From Trametopsis cervina (lineage: Eukaryota > Basidiomycota > Agaricomycetes > Polyporales > Irpicaceae): a stretch of 64,000 nt of DNA. A model generated the notes under the pieces. The model ran no database searches. It was not told the DNA's origin and saw only the letters and a program-made list of their open reading frames with translations. Both the position numbers and the translations under genes were made by a program. Positions 46,201 to 54,389 of this stretch are shown here, one piece after another. How positions within the stretch are numbered: the first letter of the stretch is position 1; each line of letters opens with the position of its first letter. The stretch is from positions 1-64,000 of the forward strand of contig MU278398.1 in assembly GCA_022385755.1 (NCBI GenBank), in the 5' to 3' direction.

Positions 46201-48889
46201 GGTTTGTTTGGTTGAATATTGACCTGTGCGGGATGAAGCCCGCTTGATCGGGGTGTATCACTGTATGGATCCACGTTGCTAGTTTTACCGAGATAGCTTT
46301 GGTGAACATCTTGTAGTCCGTGTTGAGCAGTGTGATAGGGCGATAGTTTGCGATTTCGCGGCGGTCGTTCTTCTTGTAGATCGGCATAATCCATCCGTCC
46401 GCGAAGGTGGAGCCTGCGATGGGTCCATGAGAGGCAATGTCGCCGTAGAGTTGCCTCAGCAGTTCGAGTATATCCAGGGTTTGTTGTCCCCGCTGAGACG
46501 CCGCGATGAATTGGCGGTTCATATCCTTCCAGAGTTCATAGGGGATTCCATCGAGGCCCGTCGCTCTTCCATTCGCGCACATCTTTAGGGCTGCTTCGAT
46601 ATCTTCCCGGGAGACAGGGCGTTCCAGCTCGTGTCTCGCCTTGGCAGGGAAGCGACGCGTTACGCATCTGAGCGCATGTTGGATATCCTCCTCGCGGGTT
46701 GACGGGTTCAGGCGGTCATCAACAGGAGGGACTGGGTCCCTTTGCAGCCGATCGTGGTAATCGCCCGCCATCCTCGCCATGTCCTCCGTTCTGCATGTGT
46801 ATCGGGGAGGGTTGGAGTCCTCGTGGTTAGGGTGTCCTAGCGGGTAGCCGCTGTCAGGGACGCGCATTTCTGCGAAAACTGCCTTCGGTGACTTTGCTTT
46901 GTTTTGTCCGATCCAGGGTTTGCCGATCTCTTCACCGTGTACGCGGGTGTTTAGAGCAACTGCTTTCCTCGCCGCTCCGAAGCGTCGTGCCTCGAGGGCC
47001 TTCAGTCTCTGTAGGAGGGCCGCCGCTTCGTCTGCGATGTATTCCTCATCGCGCGGTTCTGGCAGGTTGAGCAGCCGCTGTTGCTCATTTCTGAGGTTGT
47101 TAATGCGTTTGACCAGTTTAGGTATGTTCACTTTTGCCAGCCTGTGTGCTTCGGTGAGTATGTCGGCTTTGAAGGTTTCGTACAGCGATTGGATGTTCCA
47201 TCCTCCGGATCTGTCTTCATCGAGCGGCGTGGAGTCCATTAGTTTCTGGCCCGCTGCTGCGACGAAAGTTGTGAAGTTGTAGTCGGTCAGGACCGATTTA
47301 GGTATCACCCACCTTCCTTTGCCCACATGTGGCGTGTTTCTGTCCGAGATAGAGACCGTGACGAGGGAGTGGTCGGTCGGGATACCCGTTGCTTCTCGGA
47401 AGTCCCAGTCCGATGCTCGTTCAGCCATTTTCGGGTGGAGGTAGAAGCGATCTAGCCGTGAGAGGCTCGTTCCGCTGTCTTGGGCGTACGTGTATTGCCG
47501 TGTGGTGGGGTTTTCCGTCCTCCATGCGTCCTCTAGGCCTAGGTCGGTGTGTAGGAGGGCTAGTGCGGACGTCGCCCTTCTCGGATCTGTGCGCGCTGGC
47601 AGACGATCAATTTGGGCCTCGACTACGTTAAAGTCACCCACTAGGATATCAGGTTTTGGTAGCGATCCATCGGCCAGTTTAGTGCGTATGGAGTCCCAGA
47701 AGAGTGCATTTTCCCCTGCCTCATTTGGGGCGTAGACGTTCAGAATCCTGGTCGTGGTCGTTTTGTGCCACTTGGTGGTGAGCAGCAGTGCTCTCCCCGG
47801 GATGACGATCGACGCCGTTGTCTCCGATTCTTCAAGTTTTTCGCGGTTGAGCACAAAAGCTACTCCGTTTGCCGATGCTTCCCTTCCTGGCGCCGAGGAG
47901 TGGTAGATACGCAGCCTTTTCCCGAAGAGGCTGTGGAGGTCGTGGACGTGTGCATCCGTGAGGTGCGTCTCCTGGAGAGCTAGTATCGCCGTTTTCGTCT
48001 CTCGCATCATCTGGTTAATCCTTAGCCATTTATCGCTCGGTGCGCTTCCTTGCGCTGGGCCGCGGCCCTTCATATTGAGGGTGGCTAGTCGCAGCGCTGC
48101 TGCAGATCGGCGATTATATGCCTTTCGCCTTTTTTGGTTATGTGTGAGGGGCGGGTGCGGGCCTGTGGTCTCTAGTTGTGGCGATCGGCCTGCAGCCGGT
48201 TGGGATCTCGGCCCTTCAGCCTCATTGTGTGTCGAGACTGGGCTCCACCTCGGTGTGGGAGGCCAACGGCTGTCTGCTGGGGGCCGTGCTGGTGTGTTCG
48301 GGGGTTCAGGCGTGGCAGGGGAGCTGCTGTGGGTCCGAGTGGAGCGTTGTGGTGACTGTTCGTTCGCAGCAGGGCGAGGAGGGTGGTAGTCGTGCCTGCC
48401 CTGCGCAGGGTTGAGCTGATCGTCACTATCCGTGGGCTGGGATAAGGTGAGGTAGGAAAGGAAGCTGGACGTCGGTGTCGCGATTGGTTGTGTAGAGGAT
48501 ACTCCACCGAGGGCCGGTGGCCTCCTTGCCTCCTCAGGGGTGGGTCTTTCGTGTGAGCTAGGACCCTGTTGTGGGGTTGGGGAGAGAGAGTGTTGGTCGT
48601 GGGGTGTACTGCACCCGTCGCAGATCTCGCCTCGGCTGTCATCGATGACTTGGCTGGCGGGCAAAGCCTCGTCAACTCCTGCCGGGGAGAGGAAGTTGTC
48701 CGTGCCGTCGAGATTTACCGTGTTAGTTGTGTGTTTGGTTAGTTGTGTTATGCTTTCGGTCGGCCTAAATAGGCAGTGTTCGACTCCGTAGCGACCATTC
48801 GGGAATCGTGAGATGCTGCTGGTGGGTCTCTTCGCGTGGTTCCGTTTCCTCGCGAGGTGTACCCAGAGCGTTCGTCCCTGTGGATGCAT
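43205..48889 (-). CDS. LINE ORF2: endonuclease, reverse transcriptase, RNase H
   Basis: The frame is open from 48943; the first ATG is at 48889. Counting from 48943, residues about 285-535 are an AP-type endonuclease (LATLNMKGRG, ALQETHL, ILVGDFNVVEAQIDR, SRLDRFYL, PTDHSLVTVS). About 845-1120 is the reverse transcriptase (NYRPITLLNTDYKMFTK, IIALDQEKAYDKV, RGVRQGDPLS, TLFADDTTVYL). About 1484-1625 is RNase H (FFTDGSCTDN, GELTAI, IISDSRYAL, GNKAADGL). A Cys/His finger (CTHCGVEDTMEHILTQC) lies near 1740. No stop or frameshift interrupts it, so it could be active. It nicks target DNA and copies the element's RNA in place. Confidence 0.93.
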   Translation of the reverse strand: MHPQGRTLWVHLARKRNHAKRPTSSISRFPNGRYGVEHCLFRPTESITQLTKHTTNTVNLDGTDNFLSPAGVDEALPASQVIDDSRGEICDGCSTPHDQHSLSPTPQQGPSSHERPTPEEARRPPALGGVSSTQPIATPTSSFLSYLTLSQPTDSDDQLNPAQGRHDYHPPRPAANEQSPQRSTRTHSSSPATPEPPNTPARPPADSRWPPTPRWSPVSTHNEAEGPRSQPAAGRSPQLETTGPHPPLTHNQKRRKAYNRRSAAALRLATLNMKGRGPAQGSAPSDKWLRINQMMRETKTAILALQETHLTDAHVHDLHSLFGKRLRIYHSSAPGREASANGVAFVLNREKLEESETTASIVIPGRALLLTTKWHKTTTTRILNVYAPNEAGENALFWDSIRTKLADGSLPKPDILVGDFNVVEAQIDRLPARTDPRRATSALALLHTDLGLEDAWRTENPTTRQYTYAQDSGTSLSRLDRFYLHPKMAERASDWDFREATGIPTDHSLVTVSISDRNTPHVGKGRWVIPKSVLTDYNFTTFVAAAGQKLMDSTPLDEDRSGGWNIQSLYETFKADILTEAHRLAKVNIPKLVKRINNLRNEQQRLLNLPEPRDEEYIADEAAALLQRLKALEARRFGAARKAVALNTRVHGEEIGKPWIGQNKAKSPKAVFAEMRVPDSGYPLGHPNHEDSNPPRYTCRTEDMARMAGDYHDRLQRDPVPPVDDRLNPSTREEDIQHALRCVTRRFPAKARHELERPVSREDIEAALKMCANGRATGLDGIPYELWKDMNRQFIAASQRGQQTLDILELLRQLYGDIASHGPIAGSTFADGWIMPIYKKNDRREIANYRPITLLNTDYKMFTKAISVKLATWIHTVIHPDQAGFIPHRSIFNQTNLVKLMTDYGEATEENGVIIALDQEKAYDKVKHDYLWATLSSLGTPPYLLNTIRSLYSSAQSCIIINGERSQMFPVTRGVRQGDPLSCLLFDMAIEPMAEMLRQSTLRGIALPGMAERLITTLFADDTTVYLSCRDSYADLQQILLTWCVAAGATFNLGKTEIIPIGSRVYREQVSTTRRLNSESLPLPAGLRIAPEGEPTRILGVWVGNNIDHDSPWEPVLKQIRLSLKGWDRPGLTIFGRSLIINMEVGGRIQYLAKVQGMSRTIRDELALIIRSFIWPTQATPPVNMETLHLPISKGGIGLMDIEARLTSITLTWLQPLLDFSSGRPAWAFIADALIAQNATTSGPQSDRSSKLQVFLQNWTTNTSSRSSLPYAIRDLLSLAKKNGVTFNAIKIGPELKRKMPLWLHIGASDPMHRLRASKQGRCLREQHHIISVDQAQTFLEYGDLTMAPTDRHFPKRHCCYGCEQIRAIHGCKHPFACYQAVRSVLASLTQKWNPAVEWTPDGLSLTHKRLKRNARRTNLHKANVFNPSVTVRDDLSKCIRIFTDSDATCHDTAHRRVTREVNHPRITFFTDGSCTDNGTADARAGAGIWVAEGHPLNAAIRVASPIQSNQTGELTAIAQALQSAPIVIPVRIISDSRYALTGILHHATLWEERGWIGTAHSDLFKTILSLCRSRQAETSFRWVKGHSTSAGNKAADGLAAAGAQQHTSSAPLIAPVERFLPSGAQVAAMTQSLLYKGLRARKVTKPRQATAQMLDIVAKEVLAISGYTPSAEATWKAARDRTHNKKIQAFLWRVLHQSYPCGKWWTHIPECTDRAYCTHCGVEDTMEHILTQCTAPGQAKIWEYTAWVLGKKGVLIPKPSFGLIAGINLLSLTRPDGSKRTGASRLTRILIAEAAHLIWRLRCERVIEWENDPSRCHSTSKIARIWGKTLDQRLDTDISLTNPRIPTSRRLKPALVLRTWAGTIARESDFPENWLNYAGVLVGRPPPEPGEQE

Positions 48890-49381
48890 CAGTGCCGCGT
48901 TCCAGTTTTTATGTTGTGGGACTTGGGGAGGCTTTCCTGTCACCGCGCGTAGCGTGGTTCAGTATATGTGGGCCTCCTGTGGTCCCTTGGGGGTGGTTTG
49001 TGCGCTTCGCGCTGTTGTTAAGAGTTGTTGCGCGACACGGAGCGCCTGCAGAAAGTTTTGTGCATTTTTGGTTACGGGTTCACACTAGTCAGACTCGAGT
49101 GCGTGCAGCGGGGGGGAAACCAGTGTATAAGCATAACGTATGGTAGCGGTCATTGTTCAAGGCGTGTATACAAGGCGGGTAGTGGGGCAGACGGGACTAA
49201 TTAAGGATGGAAGCGGGCTGGCGGCCTCGGTGCATGATGTAATCTAATGGCCGTTCGCTCCTCCCCGCCGTCCTTTACCACGAGATTTGCCTCTCCCATT
49301 CCCCCTGCCTCCTCCTCCATTTCGTTGCGGTGCGGCTACGGGTCGTTCGGTGGAGAAGCCGGCTCCGTCTAGCTCCTGTAG

Positions 49382-50614
49382 TCAGGACTGCTCAGGAGCT
49401 GCGGTCTGCGTAGGGGCCGGGCGGTTGGGGATCGCGTACCATCCTGGCTCGGATTCTTGCGGGCATTGTGCCGTGGGGTGCATGCTGCTGTGGCAGCAGT
49501 CGCACAGCCAGTCCTTGAAGTGCTTGATACTCATACCGATGACCGGAGCGCGCAGCCTCGCTTTGATGAGCTCGTCTCGGAAGTCCTGCCACAGCTTTGC
49601 TACCTCGGTAGGGGAGGTGAGGTAGACGTGTCCCACTCGTCTGAAGAGGCCCGTAGGGAGGGGTTCGACGTGCAGTGTAACGTGCAGTGAGCGTCGGATT
49701 TGTTGAACGGCCTGTTCAGTGTCTGTGTCCGCGAAGTTGGGATTTGCGGCGATCATGGTTCGGAGGCGTGCGTTCAGGCCGATATCATCGAAGGCCGCGA
49801 TTAGGTGGGTAGCCATCTCCTGAGGGGTGGTGCTGCGGAGCAGCCCAGACAGACTGAAGAGCAAGGAGCCGAAAATCGGGCGGTTAGGTGTGATGAAGAT
49901 GGTGCCAATGGCGGTGGATATAGCTTTCATCTCCTCCAGCCGCACTTTCATTTCCTCGGAAAGTCCCGATGCCAGGTACGAGTATGGGGGTTGCCTTGGT
50001 CTGATTTTAGGCTGTGTTCCTGCTTTCCCGGATTTGTTCTCCGGTGCCTCGGAGGGTGCGGGTGGCGTGATTCGGAGTCCTGCTACGTTGCCGAGGGCGC
50101 CGGTGATGATTGACTCGATCAGCTGGATGCGAGGCTCTTCCTGCTCCGGCGTAGGGCATCCTTCATATGCCAGTCTGATTAGGACGGAGTGGCCCGGTAA
50201 TGTCAGCCAGTGCTTCATTTGGTCGAGGTCGAGGTTGTTGTACCAATAGTAAGGATCGTTTCCTCTCGGTGGGATCCAGTTAGGTCCCGGTCTCGCATAC
50301 GCAAAGGTGCCACGGTTGTCTCGGATCGGGACGTGAGGTGGGCAGGGGGTGAGTTCGTCCGTCTGTGGTTCGCTGAGGAGCTCCATGTCGATGTCCGCCG
50401 CTGGCGGTGTGGGTGGGAGGTTGATATCCGGGGACTTTTGCATTAGACGTCGTGCCTCCGCGAGCCAGCCTGAGAGGTCGGGCGGCGGTCCTGCCTGCGG
50501 CGACGTCATCGGGGTGGGCAGTTCTCTGTCCTCGAAACCTATGGCGTGTTCTTCCAGGCAGATCTGCTCAGGTGTAGGGGTACGCGCTGGTTGCGAAAAG
50601 CGTCCCACAGACAT
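49382..50614 (-). CDS. LINE ORF1: gag-like protein with CCHC zinc knuckle
   Basis: 410 aa from the ATG at 50614. The N-terminal part is Pro-rich. The middle is helical and ordered, and the C-terminal part has the retroviral-type knuckle C-x2-C-x4-H-x4-C (CDCCHSSMHPTAQC). ORF1 proteins of this kind bind the element RNA and form the particle with ORF2. The frame continues upstream of the ATG past a single TGA at 50636-50638 into another open stretch, which suggests a longer original protein or stop-start coupling. Confidence 0.82.
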   Translation of the reverse strand: MSVGRFSQPARTPTPEQICLEEHAIGFEDRELPTPMTSPQAGPPPDLSGWLAEARRLMQKSPDINLPPTPPAADIDMELLSEPQTDELTPCPPHVPIRDNRGTFAYARPGPNWIPPRGNDPYYWYNNLDLDQMKHWLTLPGHSVLIRLAYEGCPTPEQEEPRIQLIESIITGALGNVAGLRITPPAPSEAPENKSGKAGTQPKIRPRQPPYSYLASGLSEEMKVRLEEMKAISTAIGTIFITPNRPIFGSLLFSLSGLLRSTTPQEMATHLIAAFDDIGLNARLRTMIAANPNFADTDTEQAVQQIRRSLHVTLHVEPLPTGLFRRVGHVYLTSPTEVAKLWQDFRDELIKARLRAPVIGMSIKHFKDWLCDCCHSSMHPTAQCPQESEPGWYAIPNRPAPTQTAAPEQS

Positions 50615-50635
50615 CTCCGAGTCCAGGGAAGGTGC

Positions 50636-51624
50636 TCACTGGGGAGCTGAGGAGTGCGGCGGTGGAAAGACTCGAGACAATGGCATTGGGGATTGGGTGA
50701 AGCCCTCGTCGGGTTGTTCGAATTCTACTCGTCCTTCTGCGATTGCGATCTGCCTAGCCAGTTCTGCTCGTCTCGCGTAGGCTTCGTCCGCCGGTATGAT
50801 GATGTAGTCCGGGAGTATCCCAAGGCGGCGTTCCGCTTTCGCGATATCGTTAGCGTACTTGAAGGACCGGTTTTGGAGCTGTTCCATCGTCGGTTCAGGT
50901 CCGAGGTAGTAGTCGGAATTGATGCCGTCGATCCTTTCTTGTGCCTCATCGGTGGTGACATCGTCCCCTTCTCGCTGTCGTCCATAGACTTGCATGAAGT
51001 CCGCATCTGTGAGCCATGGGATGGACGCGCGGCGGCTGCGTCGTCCTGGGGTGCCCGATGCAGTTTGTCGTGCATTTGCGCTGATTAATGGGTTTCCGGA
51101 ACGGCTGGGGAGGCCGGCGAGGCTCGCTGACGTTGCGTTGATCGTCTTCGTGCGATCTCGCCTGGCTGGGCCTCCGCTCGGGGAGTTTTCACTCGTCTAG
51201 GTCAAGGGAGGATGAGTGGTTGAGTGCCAGCTGTCGGCGGTGTGCAGAGTGTGCTTACCTGCTCCGTGAGCTCGCAGGTTCTACTGCGGTGGCTCAGGGC
51301 AAGACCTTCATAAGGTTTCGCAACGAAAGCGTCCGACAAGGTCTCGAAAAAATTCTTCGAGGGTGGAATTGTGTCGCCGGGGGACAGCTCGTTTGGGATG
51401 GCGCGGTTGATTTTCCTGGCACGTTTCTTGCCTTTGTCGACCGGGGCCGCCCTTGTTGGCGTTGTCGGAGCCGGCGGAGCACGCCCAGGGGATTCGGGTC
51501 GGCTTGCAGGTGGTGCTGGAGACGGCTGCAGGAGGGGGTATTCCTCGATATACGCTGTTGGCAGGGTGGCCGCCGATTTCGTCGAGAGAGTTTTCCACGC
51601 CGAGGTATGAGATGAGACCGACAT
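50636..51624 (-). CDS. LINE-internal ORF with a candidate spliceosomal intron
   Basis: Two open frames, 51624-51259 and 51196-50636, become one 308-aa frame if the 62-nt segment 51258-51197 is removed. That segment starts GTAAGC and ends ACCTAG, and both junctions are in phase 0 (..CELTEQ joined to TSENSPSG..). The downstream part looks like a real protein (YANDIAKAERRLGILPDYII, ARRAELARQIAIAEGRVEFE); the upstream part is Pro/Ser/Ala-rich. I do not recognise a domain. The alternative is that the frame was simply broken by mutation. Confidence 0.5.
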
Positions 51625-52243
51625 GATTCTAAGTTGCGAGCGGGGCGGCAGAAAGTGCTGGCAGGTCAGGGAGCGGTGTGCTGTGTCTGTCTCGCTGTTA
51701 GGTGAGGTGGATGTCGAGATCTTATCCACGCTTGTTGTCTGCGTTTTATAGGATTATGAGCTCGCCTATAGCAGTCCTGTATCGGCCGTCTCATCGTTCG
51801 TCGTGCCCGCCTAGGAGGCTGCTGCCGACCTTTCCATGTCCAGGACGTAAGTCATTGTCGTGTCCACTCTCTCGGTTGGGTGGATTCTGGTCTCTTCGTC
51901 AGCGGTTTGGGGTTACGCCCTGCGCAGTTCCTCCTCCGTCGTCCGGCATTTATGGTGTATGCGGGGTCGAGGCAGTCTAGGGAGGCTTGGGTGCGCGTAT
52001 ATTTGTTGGCCTGTGGTCGGCTTGCTTGAGTATGGCATTCGCTGTAGCAGCGGTTGTCGGGCTGTACGTTTCCAGGCGCTGATGGCGGGAATCCCGCCCT
52101 CTGACTGGCGCGGAGGGGATGTGGGTCAAGATTCGCGGACGATCGCTGATGACATTTTGTGGAGCGCGTGGGAGTACATCACGGTTCTATGCGGGCTGAC
52201 TACGTGTACCGGTTACTTTCGAGAATCCCAACTTCCCAGTTCT

Positions 52244-52933
52244 CTAGGCCTGGTCTAGGAGAACTCCGATATCCATCAATGGTCCGGGCTGGGCTGCTCT
52301 CGTCACCCATTCCCACCACGTGATCGATGTCCACTCGCGTTTAATTATGATTGCAAACAGGCTTTCCGACGTTCCGTCTTCGTCCGACGCCCAGAAACCG
52401 TAGTGGTCCCGGTACATGGCATAAATGCCTTTGAGTTCAGTCGGCGGTTCGACTCCCGCTTGTTGTGCGTCGCGGAGCTGGACCGTGACTCCCGTCCCTA
52501 TCCGTTGCCCGGGCCGCGTGGTTACTGTGTAGATAGGGAGTCTCGCACCGTCGTCAAAGAAGTCGACATCCATCATCACTATCTCTCCTTCCTCCGGGCG
52601 ACTCAGACCGGTTGTGTCTCGTCGGTTGCGTTCACGCAGGGGTGAGTCTGGGGGTACGGCATGGTTGGTCCAGGGTGGATGCGGGTAGTGGATATTAGAT
52701 TGGGATGCTGGCTCTGTCTGCCCTTCAGGGTCATCCGAGATGCTGTCGTCGTCCTCACCCTCGTGGGATGCTGTGTCTGGGGGAGGAGGGGAGGGAGGCG
52801 GGAGGCTGAGGTTGAACGTATCGCCCGGCAGGGTGCAGAGGGGGACCGGGGCGTGGGGGGTTTGGGTCGGGTGTGTCGGGATAGGAGGTAGAGGGCGCCA
52901 TCCTCTCGTCCTGTTTCCTGGTGTTTCCATCAT
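52244..52933 (-). CDS. LINE-internal ORF of unknown function, 229 aa
   Basis: This starts at the ATG pair at 52933-52928 (MMETPGNRTRG) and ends with a TAG at 52244. The first half is Pro-rich and acidic (EGEDDDSISDDPEGQ). The second half is ordered, with aromatic residues (KGIYAMYRDHYGFWASDEDG and IIKREWTSITWWEWVTRAAQ). No known domain is recognised. It lies inside the target-site duplication and shares the C/A-rich composition of the element, so it belongs to the LINE and not to the host. Confidence 0.5.
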   Translation of the reverse strand: MMETPGNRTRGWRPLPPIPTHPTQTPHAPVPLCTLPGDTFNLSLPPPSPPPPDTASHEGEDDDSISDDPEGQTEPASQSNIHYPHPPWTNHAVPPDSPLRERNRRDTTGLSRPEEGEIVMMDVDFFDDGARLPIYTVTTRPGQRIGTGVTVQLRDAQQAGVEPPTELKGIYAMYRDHYGFWASDEDGTSESLFAIIIKREWTSITWWEWVTRAAQPGPLMDIGVLLDQA

Positions 52934-53054
52934 AAAGGTGGTAGGGGTAGTGTGGTCTGGGACTGCACTCTGTGGGTTCCTCTCCACTCTGTCTGTCTTT
53001 TTAAGGGGATTTTTTGGGGTTATACATTCGCTTAGGTCTGAGCGTTTGTTATGT

Positions 53055-53399
53055 TTACGGAATATCTGTGTACGACATAGAGTTGCTGCGATCACAAAAG
53101 GAAGAGAGTGTCGGTGGATTCTTGTTCCGTGTGGAGCTAGGGTGTGTGGTCAGCTTCCAGGCTGTCCTCCAGTTGTCCGTTGGGAGGCTCTGCCTGACCC
53201 ATGGGGGGTAGGGTGGGCGTTCAGCGGGGCAGTTCTCTTTGTCCTCAGCGGTTTTGGGCGCATGAAGAGATATGGACGCCGTTTGAGGCTGTTCGGCCGA
53301 AGGGAGTCCGTAGGTTCCAGGGCGCTTCGCGCGCGTGGTTCGGTTGGTGCCGGGTGGGATGGCTGCCGGGGTTACCCGGGGTGTGCGCGGTCGTGACAT
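53055..53399 (-). CDS. Short 5' ORF of the LINE, 114 aa
   Basis: This opens at the ATG at 53399 (MSRPRTPRVTPAAIPPGTN) and is Pro/Thr/Arg-rich with no recognisable domain. It could be a leader peptide, the first exon of a longer protein, or chance in C-rich sequence. Confidence 0.25.
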   Translation of the reverse strand: MSRPRTPRVTPAAIPPGTNRTTRAKRPGTYGLPSAEQPQTASISLHAPKTAEDKENCPAERPPYPPWVRQSLPTDNWRTAWKLTTHPSSTRNKNPPTLSSFCDRSNSMSYTDIP

Positions 53400-53941
53400 C
53401 GCTCTGGTATCGTGTCGTAGCGACGTCGCGCGTTATGAGGACGATTATTCTACTTTATGTCGCGCTGTAGGGTGGAGGTTTGTGGGTCGTAAAAGACGTG
53501 GCGTGTCCTTCTGTCGGTTGTATAGCAAGTTTTTTAGGTATCGTATGCTGGCACGAGGGTCACCCCTTCCCTCAGCTGCGGTCTGTAACGTATTGTCTGC
53601 CGGGTTCCATGGTTGGTGGCATCCTTGGCCGTAGTACTCTGATTCACACGAGTTGGTGACTTTGTGTGGAGAGCCGTGCTCTAACAAGGTCTCGGGGGGT
53701 GCTTTGGTTGGTAGAGTTTTTCGCGGAGGTCCCGGCGCTTGCCCGGTGAGGGGATGCGCTGTCACCGCTCGTCGTCGGAAACGACTTCTAGGAGGAACCG
53801 CAGGTCTCGTGGACTCTGCTTAACACAAAGTGTTCACTGTGGTGGGCTAACATTGCTGTTGCACCGCCTGGGAGGCTGGTTTAGCACTCCGAAAGTTTTT
53901 TAGGCTTTTTCAGTGGTGGTGGTTCCTCCCCGGGCTCTGTC

Positions 53942-53956
53942 GAAACCCAATACTTC
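53942..53956. repeat. LINE target-site duplication, right copy
   Basis: The sequence gaaacccaatacttc is identical to 42977-42991 and marks the 5' end of the element. Confidence 0.9.
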
Positions 53957-54045
53957 AATCCTCATCGGTGTAGTGAACACAGACACCCAGAACACAGAGC
54001 ACCCGGTGAAAGAGACACGCCCCAGATGAACTGTCACTTTCTTAA

Positions 54046-54080
54046 CTAACATTTTGAAGTATAATCTGGCGGAGGAGCCG
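54046..54080 (-). pseudogene. Relic of a PPxY-protein C terminus
   Basis: The minus strand here reads APPPDYTSKC followed by a stop, matching the tail of the R family (compare PPDYTS in R3). Nothing recognisable of the rest of the gene remains upstream before R2. It may be what is left of the R gene that accompanied the pseudogene at 41485-42600 before the LINE arrived. Confidence 0.5.
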
Positions 54081-54149
54081 AAGAGCGAACTGGCAACTTG
54101 CACCGGCAACTAAGCCGTCTCTCGTCTTCTTACATCTGTTCAAGCATGA

Positions 54150-54389
54150 TGCTGCACGGCGATGCTCCGGCCACCGTCGGAATAACGGGACATAGAGCTG
54201 TAATATTTCGATACTCAGGGAAAGAGCTGGAGTTACAAGCCGCAATCGACATCCTGACTCATCCGTCGTCATTGCCGCACAACAAAGTCTCTTGAGTTCC
54301 ATAACGCGTCCCAAATCCACGGGATATCCCATTACCTAAACATTATTGATACGTCAGAAAAGACCCGAACATATCAAGAACGCAGGGCA
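54150..54389. repeat. 3' flank of R2, duplicated at 57690-57947
   Basis: The two flanks share blocks such as gtaatatttcgatactcagg / gtaatatcttgatactcaac, cattgccgcaca and cgtcccaaatccacgg / tatcccaaattcacgg. The duplication unit therefore extended about 250 bp beyond the stop codon. Confidence 0.65.

Larger units (their letters stand above)
42992..53941 (-). mobile_element. Full-length Tad-like LINE (non-LTR retrotransposon), 10.95 kb
   Basis: The element is read on the minus strand. Its 3' end is the poly(A) tail (T12 at 42992-43003) and its 5' end is at 53941, starting gacagagcccggggaggaac. Both ends are flanked by the same 15-bp duplication. It carries an intact ORF2 with endonuclease, reverse transcriptase and RNase H, the combination found in the fungal Tad1 clade. 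It also has an ORF1 with a CCHC knuckle and further ORFs upstream. The plus strand is strikingly G/T-rich (minus C/A-rich) across 48-54 kb, unlike the host sequence. Fungal Tad elements are usually nearer 6-7 kb, so the 5-kb stretch upstream of ORF2 is unusually long. Confidence 0.9.

Noticed and set aside
43311..49146. Plus-strand ORFs of 60-180 codons across the LINE
   Set aside because: They are antisense shadows of the long ORF2 frame and show no domain.
52440..52470. tRNA-like box B (ggttcgactcccgc)
   Set aside because: It lies within a LINE ORF and no cloverleaf arms or box A could be placed around it.
49287..53634. Plus-strand ORFs such as 52740-53396 (218 codons)
   Set aside because: They lie opposite the minus-strand LINE ORFs and are rich in Gly, Val, Arg and Trp as expected from the G/T-rich complementary strand.
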